From: Synergistales bacterium Syner_01
GTDB taxonomy: Bacteria; Synergistota; Synergistia; Synergistales; Aminobacteriaceae
Direction of reading: 5' to 3'
Assembly (NCBI GenBank): GCA_001604435.1
Contig: LVBO01000387.1
Span: 1-6,508 of the forward strand
DNA length: 6,508 nucleotides
Below are positions 1-5,083 of this stretch, in pieces (the first letter of the stretch is position 1; each line of letters opens with the position of its first letter). Position numbers and translations under genes: made by a program. The notes beneath the pieces are model-generated. The model ran no database searches, was not told the DNA's origin, and was given only the letters and a program-made list of their open reading frames with translations.

Positions 1-1
1 C

Positions 2-493
2 CGGCGCTTCGAAGATGTTCGCGCCGAGGAGGCGCGTGAACAGCGGATGGCGTATTTCTTGAGGAGAATCCCGGACGAACTCCGCGCTTCTCCGAAGGAG
101 TTCATAGAAGGCCCCGCGGTAGTGCTTATCCATAGGGATATTCTGGGAGGAGCCGCCGATGATCGTCTCGCTTTTTGGAGCGACCGAGGGGGAGAGCCGG
201 GGGTACGCGCGATTCGCCTCTTCCGGCCGGGTGCGGGACGAATCGGAGAACCTGGCGTGTACCGATGGGTCCTTCCGTTGCTTACCCCCAACACGGTGAA
301 TTGGGAGATGCTCGACCCTCAGGATGGCCGCCTGCTTTTCCCGGGAGCGGAGTCTTTGCGTTTTTCCGTTCTTGGGTTCGAAGCGACCGAATGGAGCGAC
401 GAATATTCCGGTCCTCGTCCGCGAGGGATCCGATTGACGGTAAAAGCGGGGGAGGAGGAGTTTGTCCATGAAGACTGGCTTCCTCCCCAATAG
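2..493 (+). CDS. gspJ: GspJ-like minor pseudopilin, 3' part (5' end outside window)
   Basis: The last 163 residues of a T2SS minor pseudopilin. The frame is open from the first codon in the window and has no N-methylation leader, so the start lies upstream; the ATG at 47 is an internal Met. The visible part begins with the amphipathic end of the pilin helix (FEDVRAEEAREQR) and continues as a beta-rich globular domain. Its end, with PGAESLRFSVLGFEATEWSD and then PRGIRLTVKAGEE, matches the usual GspJ pattern of a 'gv.slrf.Yl...W' strand followed by a 'P..irltl' strand. In characterised systems GspJ forms the tip complex with GspI and GspK. The gene directly precedes and overlaps gspK, the normal J-K order. 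The family assignment is from pattern reading of a divergent protein; another minor pseudopilin is the main alternative. Confidence 0.8.
   Translation, partial: RRFEDVRAEEAREQRMAYFLRRIPDELRASPKEFIEGPAVVLIHRDILGGAADDRLAFWSDRGGEPGVRAIRLFRPGAGRIGEPGVYRWVLPLLTPNTVNWEMLDPQDGRLLFPGAESLRFSVLGFEATEWSDEYSGPRPRGIRLTVKAGEEEFVHEDWLPPQ
451..460 (+). promoter_or_regulatory. Ribosome binding site of gspK
   Basis: A purine run GGAGGAGGAG ends 7 nt before the ATG at 468, ideal Shine-Dalgarno spacing. It is only 1 nt from the in-frame TTG at 462, so it favours the ATG start for gspK. The site lies inside gspJ, where it codes for consecutive Glu residues. Confidence 0.75.
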
Positions 494-1403
494 TTTTCCC
501 TGCCGGAAGAGAAGCGGGATGGTGTTGCTTTCCGTGCTGCTGATCTCGGTTTTCCTTGTGTCGGCTTCCGTGGGCTTTTCTGTTTTTGTCCGGCGGACTT
601 TGAAGCGTTATGAAAGAGAACAGCGTGCATTCACTGCACGAATGACCGCCGAGGTCGTGATGGATGCAGCGAAGCTTCTTCTCTCTTTACACACGGGGAA
701 AGCCCATTTTTCAGGAGACCGATATTTCGCTTCACGGAATTTCGCTTTCCCTGAATCCGGGGTTACCGTCACGATGAAAATAGATCCGCTTGATGACCGT
801 ATCCCTTTGAATAAGCTCTTCTTGCCCGACGGGAAAACGCTTCGGAGGGAGATCGAGGTTCCTTGGGCCGAGATGTGGAGCTTGCTCGAGGCGGAATATT
901 TGGAAGCGTCCGTGCTCGATTTTTTGGATAAGGACACTGAGCCGCGTTTAGGCGGGGTGGAACACTCCGATTTTTTGAACCGCGCTCTTCTCTCGCTGGA
1001 AGAATTACTCCTCTTACCAGGAATGACGCCGGAGTTACTTTATGGTTTCGGCGGTACTCCGGGATTGCGATCCATGGCGACCATCTGGTCCTCGGGGAGA
1101 ATAAATCTCAATGCGGCTCCAGTTGAAGTCCTTGGAATTTTGGAAGGGCTCGATGAAAAACTTGCCGTGCAGTTGCTTCGCAGACGAGAGGAGAAACCGT
1201 TGGAGTCGATTTTCGACCTCGCGACTATACCGGGGTTTCCGGTCGACGCCGTGCCGAAGTTGATGAATATCGCCGCTTTCAGGAGCGACTGGTTCCGGGT
1301 TACTTTCGATGTTCTTTTCGAGGATGGTGAAATCATCACTCTCCGCGGTATACTGAACGGAATGCCGTTTTTATGGAAAACAGTCCGATGGGAGGAGCCG
1401 TAG
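468..1403 (+). CDS. gspK: GspK, tip pseudopilin of the type II secretion system
   Basis: 311 residues, the usual GspK length. The leader RKRSG is followed by a hydrophobic helix MVLLSVLLISVFLV (residues 18-31), with prepilin peptidase cleavage expected after Gly17. Position +5 of the mature protein is Ser, not Glu; absence of Glu5 is typical of GspK, which caps the pseudopilus. Residues 149-165 (VLDFLDKDTEPRLGGVE) and 175-186 (LSLEELLLLPGM) match the conserved GspK segments. GRINLNAAPVEVL at 210-222 matches the 'G.iNvNtAp..vL' motif at the start of the helix-hairpin-helix-like region, which continues to about residue 258. The acidic residues near 151-158 could contribute to metal binding, as known in the family, but I cannot place ligands. 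The start is ATG at 468 because of the ribosome binding site; TTG at 462 would add two residues. It overlaps gspJ by 26 nt. Confidence 0.93.
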   Translation: MKTGFLPNSFPCRKRSGMVLLSVLLISVFLVSASVGFSVFVRRTLKRYEREQRAFTARMTAEVVMDAAKLLLSLHTGKAHFSGDRYFASRNFAFPESGVTVTMKIDPLDDRIPLNKLFLPDGKTLRREIEVPWAEMWSLLEAEYLEASVLDFLDKDTEPRLGGVEHSDFLNRALLSLEELLLLPGMTPELLYGFGGTPGLRSMATIWSSGRINLNAAPVEVLGILEGLDEKLAVQLLRRREEKPLESIFDLATIPGFPVDAVPKLMNIAAFRSDWFRVTFDVLFEDGEIITLRGILNGMPFLWKTVRWEEP

Positions 1404-1412
1404 ATAGGACCA

Positions 1413-2603
1413 ATGCAGATTTCTACATATTTTCTAAAGCGACCCGGGGGCTGGCGTTCTCTTTCGTCCACAGAGTCGTCCGTTGGAAAGAGTTCAACGG
1501 ATATAGTCCCGTCGGGGGGGGCGCTTCTTCTCTATCCGTTCCGGACGGCGTCGATACATCCCTTCTCTTTCCCTTTCCGGTCGGCGCAGGATGTACGGAA
1601 TGCTCTGTCTCTCAAATTCCGTCCTCTCCTTTCGGGAGAAGAAGACGTTGAAATTGTGCCTCTCTTTTCAAGCAGAAGCAAGGGGGGCTCGGAAGGCGTA
1701 TCGCTGTGTGTGTGGAGGAATGAAGTTCCCGAGGATGAACCCTCGTTCTCTTTGCAAAATAACGTTGTTTGGCCTCTGCCGCTCGCGCTTGCGTCACGGG
1801 TGAACGGGGATGGCGGCGCAGTTTTCAGGGACGATCTGTATTGCGCTTCCGCTTTTTTTAGAAACGGATCGCCTGTTTTCATTCGATGTCGTTTGTCCAA
1901 CCCCGACGACGGCGGAATCGATGCTGAGGTTCGCCGCCTTGTGGAGTGCGTCGCCGCATTGGGACACGACATCGTGCCCGCGAGCATATGGGTCGGCTCT
2001 CAGTCTCAAGAGCTTCTTGATGCGGCCAGAGAAACGGCGCAGCAATTTCCCCGGCTTTTAGATCTCAATATTTCCCGTTCCGCCCTCGCCGCGTCGCTTG
2101 CCCGCGAACGGACCGCGCGAATGCTGTTAAGGTTTCTGGGCTGGGCCGCCGCGGCGGGTTTTTTCTTCAGCGTGATTCAACTTGCGCTCGTTTACCATCT
2201 TCGTTCCTCCATAGAAACTTTTTCTACTGAAGGAGCGGCGCTTTACAGGGATGTTTTCGGCCGGGGCGAACGGGCCGTCGATCCGCTTTCTCAAGCTCGG
2301 GGAAAACTGATGGAACTTCGAGGTCGGGGACGAACGGAAAACACCCTTTCGCGTGTGCTTTCGCATCTTGGGCGAGCGTGGCTCGACGGAAATTCCAGGA
2401 GAACGGATTTTCCTATGCTCGAGCAAATGCGCTATACAGGAGATGGCGCAGATATCACCGGAACAGCGGAGAAGATGGAATCGATTCAGAATCTCCGGTC
2501 AAACGCCGACGGAGGGGGTTACCGTGCCACGCTCGGGGACATCCAGCAGATTCCGGGCGGAGGACTCAGATTTACACTTTCATTGAGGAGAGATGCGCAG
2601 TGA
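1413..2603 (+). CDS. gspL: GspL, inner-membrane platform protein that recruits the GspE ATPase
   Basis: 396 residues, bitopic. The N-terminal part (about 1-238) is the predicted cytoplasmic actin-like domain. It includes the family's early strand 'vPsg.all' (DIVPSGGALLL, 30-40) and a segment like 'vrnaL.lklrpLL' (61-73). One transmembrane helix lies at about 240-261 (FLGWAAAAGFFFSVIQLALV). The periplasmic part has the GspL signature 'lFP...r..nP..Q...kL' as VFGRGERAVDPLSQARGKL (281-299). It ends in a ferredoxin-like half (about 355-392). In known systems the cytoplasmic domain binds GspE and the periplasmic domain pairs with GspM. Having the actin-like domain and membrane helix in one protein separates it from the split PilM/PilN of type IV pili. 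It starts 9 nt after the gspK stop, with a weak AGGA just upstream. A G8 run lies at codons 34-37. Confidence 0.9.
   Translation: MQISTYFLKRPGGWRSLSSTESSVGKSSTDIVPSGGALLLYPFRTASIHPFSFPFRSAQDVRNALSLKFRPLLSGEEDVEIVPLFSSRSKGGSEGVSLCVWRNEVPEDEPSFSLQNNVVWPLPLALASRVNGDGGAVFRDDLYCASAFFRNGSPVFIRCRLSNPDDGGIDAEVRRLVECVAALGHDIVPASIWVGSQSQELLDAARETAQQFPRLLDLNISRSALAASLARERTARMLLRFLGWAAAAGFFFSVIQLALVYHLRSSIETFSTEGAALYRDVFGRGERAVDPLSQARGKLMELRGRGRTENTLSRVLSHLGRAWLDGNSRRTDFPMLEQMRYTGDGADITGTAEKMESIQNLRSNADGGGYRATLGDIQQIPGGGLRFTLSLRRDAQ
1514..1521 (+). repeat. G8 homopolymer within gspL
   Basis: Eight consecutive G at codons 34-37 of gspL (Ser-Gly-Gly-Ala). The frame on both sides still reads as GspL, so the gene is intact as given. 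One extra G would end translation at the stop at 1649-1651; one G fewer would end it at 1801-1803. Confidence 0.9.
2586..2590 (+). promoter_or_regulatory. Ribosome binding site of gspM
   Basis: AGGAG lies 9 nt before the GTG at 2600, inside the last codons of gspL. It supports GTG 2600 as the start of gspM over start codons further upstream in the same open frame. Confidence 0.65.
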
Positions 2604-3139
2604 AACTTTCTTCGCTTCTTCCGAGCTCTCTCTTTGATCTGCTCGGCGGGCTTGACGACGCATCATGGAAAAAAAAATCTTTTTATTTGTTCCTTCTAGC
2701 GCTGCTGGCATGGGGCGCCGCATTTTCTTTCTGGAGCGACGCGCAGGAGTTACGGCTGCGCCGTTCTCTTCAAAAGGCGCGATTTGCCGACCTTATCTCC
2801 GTGTTGCGCGAATACTCCGCTCTCAAGATGGAAGGAGCGGGAGCGGACGTTCCTCTTGAACCGGTGGCGGGAGAAGAATTGCTTACGGTAATTTCAAACA
2901 TCGTCAGCGATCTTGGTTTGCGATCGAATATGGTCAGCCTGAGCACGGCCGCGGCACGAGGCGGAAGAAATGCTGTTTCCATAACTCTTGAAGGATTATC
3001 CGCTGAAAATCTTGCTACTTTTTTGCAGGAGATCGATCGGCGGGGTATCATCGCTTTTTCTGCCGATCTCAGGGCGATCAGGACAGATGAGGAAAAAAGA
3101 ACCCTTACCGTCTTTTTGCTGTTGGGAGGCGCATCATGA
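2600..3139 (+). CDS. gspM: GspM, inner-membrane platform partner of GspL
   Basis: 179 residues, about the family length. A short cytoplasmic N-terminus carries WKKK (residues 23-26), then one transmembrane helix at about 28-45 (FYLFLLALLAWGAAFSFW), then a periplasmic helix (about 47-77). The C-terminal half (about 92-179) reads as the ferredoxin-like fold of GspM/PilO proteins: a helix LLTVISNIVSDLGL, the strand AVSITLEGLS, the helix ENLATFLQEIDRRG, and a final strand RTLTVFLLLG. GspM stabilises GspL and couples it to the rest of the platform in known systems. GTG at 2600 is chosen because it overlaps the gspL stop as GTGA, has a well-placed AGGAG, and puts the membrane helix near the N-terminus. 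The open frame continues upstream to 2378, but that part reads as a low-complexity, Arg-rich shadow of gspL. Identification rests on fold pattern and position; sequence conservation in this family is low. Confidence 0.85.
   Translation: MKLSSLLPSSLFDLLGGLDDASWKKKSFYLFLLALLAWGAAFSFWSDAQELRLRRSLQKARFADLISVLREYSALKMEGAGADVPLEPVAGEELLTVISNIVSDLGLRSNMVSLSTAAARGGRNAVSITLEGLSAENLATFLQEIDRRGIIAFSADLRAIRTDEEKRTLTVFLLLGGAS
2669..2677 (+). repeat. A9 homopolymer within gspM
   Basis: Nine A encode Lys24-Lys26 of GspM, just before the transmembrane helix. One extra base would run to the stop at 2857-2859, and one base fewer to the stop at 2697-2699. Such runs are known sites of RNA polymerase slippage in some bacteria; whether it happens here is unknown. 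Confidence 0.9.
3124..3129 (+). promoter_or_regulatory. Ribosome binding site of the gspN-like gene
   Basis: GGGAGG ends 6 nt before the ATG at 3136 and lies within the end of gspM. Confidence 0.65.
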
Positions 3140-3750
3140 GACGCTTCCTTTTTGTTTCTCTGATGACGATCATCGCTGTTTTCTCCTTTCTCATCGGTCT
3201 ATACCTTTTCTTCCCCAGAGACGCCGCGCTCGGTTATTTCTGGCAAAAGGGCGTTCTTGCGGCCGCCGAAAAAGGGATGACGTTGGAATCCGCAGCATTG
3301 AGCATGGAAGGAACTCTTCCATTCCATGTCGTCTTGCGGAACGTTCGTCTTGCCGCTCCTTTAGCCTCTGCGGAGGCCGCGGTAGTGAGGGTGGTTCCGC
3401 TTTTTCTCGAGAGCGTGTTCTCTTTTGCTCCGACAGCGGAGATCCATGTGGAAACGCTCACCATGACGCTTCCGCTTCCCGGACAGCCGCCATTGTTTTT
3501 TTCCACTTTTTCTTCTAAAGGGAGCGTATATCCTGCGGGAATCAAGCTTTCGGCGATACGAAGCGCCGGAGATCTCTTGATTTCGGGAGAACTCACGGTA
3601 AACCCGAGTACCGCCAGGTTGGATGAGGCGGATCTCGCCATTTCCGGCGAACGGGCTGCCTTGCTCGAATACGCGAAGACAATGCTCCCTTTGAAGAAAG
3701 AAGCGTCCGGAGGTTGGACTTTGAAAAGAAAAGGAGGCGAAAACAAGTGA
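3136..3750 (+). CDS. gspN: GspN-like inner-membrane protein
   Basis: 204 residues. It has a short basic N-terminus (MRR), one hydrophobic helix at about 4-26 that ends in FFPRD, and a periplasmic domain of alternating short beta strands such as 'LPFHVVLRNVRLAAP' (61-75) and 'AEIHVETLTMTLPLP' (101-115). A membrane anchor followed by repeated beta strands, placed between gspM and gspC, fits GspN, an accessory T2SS protein present only in some systems and of poorly known function. It appears shorter than many GspN proteins, but the frame is intact and the stop overlaps the next start, so I see no sign of truncation. The start ATG overlaps the gspM stop as ATGA and has a GGGAGG site. The call depends heavily on position; no catalytic motif is visible. 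Confidence 0.7.
   Translation: MRRFLFVSLMTIIAVFSFLIGLYLFFPRDAALGYFWQKGVLAAAEKGMTLESAALSMEGTLPFHVVLRNVRLAAPLASAEAAVVRVVPLFLESVFSFAPTAEIHVETLTMTLPLPGQPPLFFSTFSSKGSVYPAGIKLSAIRSAGDLLISGELTVNPSTARLDEADLAISGERAALLEYAKTMLPLKKEASGGWTLKRKGGENK
3732..3737 (+). promoter_or_regulatory. Ribosome binding site of gspC
   Basis: AGGAGG lies 9 nt before the GTG at 3747, inside the end of the gspN-like gene. It decides for GTG 3747 over the upstream TTG at 3714 and the downstream ATG at 3810, neither of which has a comparable site. Confidence 0.7.
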
Positions 3751-4679
3751 AACTCAACGTTCATTCTTCGTCGCCGGGACGATTTTTTCATTTCATTTCC
3801 CGGTCTCGTATGGAACGCCTTATTCTCTTATGCTTCCGTGTCGCTATTGTATCGTTTGTCTTCGGTATGTTCGGCTATTGCGCGGCGACAGCGCTTGGCG
3901 AATACTTTTTTGTTGGAACGGCGAAGGGGGCTCGCGCGCTGCTCTCCTCCCCCTCGTCGCGCACCCTGCTCAAAGAGACCGCCGGCGGACGGTCTTCGAC
4001 TCTGAAGGAGTTCGTCGAAGGAGACCCTTTTCTTGCGCACGTCCCGACCGTCGACGAGGAGGGCGATCGTGAGATCACGGCGGGCGAACTGTATGATCTT
4101 GAAGGGGTTCGCCTTACAGGTACTATCCCCGGTATTTCCGTTTGGATAAAAGAGGAAGGAAAACCGCAGACGGTAGTTTTAAAAGGGCAGTCTCTTAAAG
4201 GATACGAGCTTACCGCCGTGGAAGAGGATAGAATCGTCCTCCAGAAAGGACAAGCGACATTGACGGTGTTGCTCCGGTACAGCTCGCAACCGGTGAACGG
4301 AAAAACCGCAGCCTCCGCTGCGAAACCCGTCCGCCGAACTGTAGCTGCGGCCCGGCCCGGACAACAGGGGGCCATATCGAGAGAGATGGTGAATCAGCTC
4401 TTGATGGATCCTCTCGAGGAGATGAAAAAGTTCCGCCTGCGTCCGAAGTTCGACGGAGAATCCGCTCAGGGAGTCGAAGTGCAATGGTTGGATGAAAATA
4501 GTATTCTGACATCTCTCGGTGTTCAGAAAGGAGACGTCGTCCAATCCGTGAATGGCGTGCAGATACGGAACATGGGCGACATCGTCAATGTCATTAACTC
4601 GCTTATGAGCGGAAATACGTTCGATGTTCAGGTTATCCGGGGCGGTCAGCCGGAGATGCTGAATTACAATATAAAGTGA
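3747..4679 (+). CDS. gspC: GspC, inner-membrane linker to the secretin, with HR and PDZ domains
   Basis: 310 residues, bitopic. The cytoplasmic N-terminus is basic, with a transmembrane helix at about 25-50 (LILLCFRVAIVSFVFGMFGY). The homology region (HR) is at about 115-177: 'LEGVRLTGTIPG', 'KGQSLKGYELTAVEEDRIVL' and a final strand 'ATLTVLL'. An Ala/Pro/Arg linker (about 182-209) leads to the C-terminal domain. This starts with ISREMVNQLLMDPLEEM (210-226), the usual GspC lead-in, then a PDZ fold with 'ENSILTSLGVQKGDVVQSVNG' split over 250-270 and the closing strand 'FDVQVIRGG' (292-300). In characterised systems the HR domain binds the secretin N0 domain and the PDZ domain helps substrate recognition. 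The PDZ domain separates it from PilP of type IV pili. GTG 3747 overlaps the preceding stop as GTGA. The stop is 14 nt before the next gene. Confidence 0.93.
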   Translation: MKLNVHSSSPGRFFHFISRSRMERLILLCFRVAIVSFVFGMFGYCAATALGEYFFVGTAKGARALLSSPSSRTLLKETAGGRSSTLKEFVEGDPFLAHVPTVDEEGDREITAGELYDLEGVRLTGTIPGISVWIKEEGKPQTVVLKGQSLKGYELTAVEEDRIVLQKGQATLTVLLRYSSQPVNGKTAASAAKPVRRTVAAARPGQQGAISREMVNQLLMDPLEEMKKFRLRPKFDGESAQGVEVQWLDENSILTSLGVQKGDVVQSVNGVQIRNMGDIVNVINSLMSGNTFDVQVIRGGQPEMLNYNIK

Positions 4680-4683
4680 GGAG
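4679..4683 (+). promoter_or_regulatory. Ribosome binding site of the gspI-like gene
   Basis: AGGAG lies 10 nt before the ATG at 4694 and begins on the last base of the gspC stop. It favours ATG 4694. The in-frame GTG at 4676 would recreate the GTGA overlap seen elsewhere in the operon but has no visible Shine-Dalgarno site. Confidence 0.55.
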
Positions 4684-4693
4684 CGAACAGGGC

Positions 4694-5083
4694 ATGAAAA
4701 GACGGAACGCCTTCACACTTCTCGAAGTAATGGTTGCCGTTGCAATACTTGGGCTTTCTGTCGCAGGGAGCCTTCGTCTGGTGACTTTATCTGTTCGCAC
4801 GCTTGAGGACGTTCGGTACGAGCGCCGCAACCTCGCTTTAGCACGTGCCCTTTGGTTGACCGCTTCATCCGGCAAGCTCGGTGAGCGAGGGAGAGAACGA
4901 GAGTACTCATGGGAGACGGAGCGTTTTTCCTTCGAGCGCCAGTCGGATGTCCCCGAAGGATTTTTCTGTCGGAAGGTCGTGCTCTCCCAAGCCGACCCTG
5001 CGTCCTCCCGTTCGGAGAGAACGAAAGAACCTTTCGTTTTTTTCGTCCCGGACATGAAGATTGAAAAGGAGAGAACAGAATGA
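4694..5083 (+). CDS. gspI: GspI-like minor pseudopilin
   Basis: 129 residues, the normal size for GspI. The leader MKRRNA is followed by FTLLEVMVAVAILGLSVAG, the classic N-methylation helix, with Phe at +1 and Glu at +5 of the mature protein. The -1 residue is Ala rather than the usual Gly. Downstream, the charged helix LSVRTLEDVRYERRNLALAR (residues 32-51), the 'SWETERF' strand and the 'FCRKVVLS' strand resemble the compact GspI domain. A GspH-like or unclassified minor pseudopilin remains possible because the globular domain is divergent. GspI is expected at the pseudopilus tip with GspJ and GspK after cleavage by the prepilin peptidase (not in the window). The position between gspC and gspD is unusual; gspI normally sits just before gspJ. 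Start choice: ATG 4694 with AGGAG. The stop overlaps the gspD start as ATGA. Confidence 0.78.
   Translation: MKRRNAFTLLEVMVAVAILGLSVAGSLRLVTLSVRTLEDVRYERRNLALARALWLTASSGKLGERGREREYSWETERFSFERQSDVPEGFFCRKVVLSQADPASSRSERTKEPFVFFVPDMKIEKERTE
5066..5071 (+). promoter_or_regulatory. Ribosome binding site of gspD
   Basis: AAGGAG ends 8 nt before the ATG at 5080, within the last codons of the gspI-like gene. Confidence 0.7.

Noticed and set aside
462..467. TTG start for gspK at 462
   Set aside because: It is only 1 nt from the Shine-Dalgarno run, whereas ATG 468 has ideal 7-nt spacing. The leader works either way.
175..471. Other-frame open frames within the gspJ to gspI region on both strands
   Set aside because: They overlap genes with recognisable families, lack ribosome sites or recognisable protein character, and are typical shadows in moderately GC-rich coding DNA.
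2378..2599. Upstream extension of the gspM frame, giving a 253-residue protein
   Set aside because: This part overlaps gspL, reads as an Arg-rich shadow, and would bury the gspM membrane anchor inside the protein. GTG 2600 has the ribosome site and the stop/start overlap.
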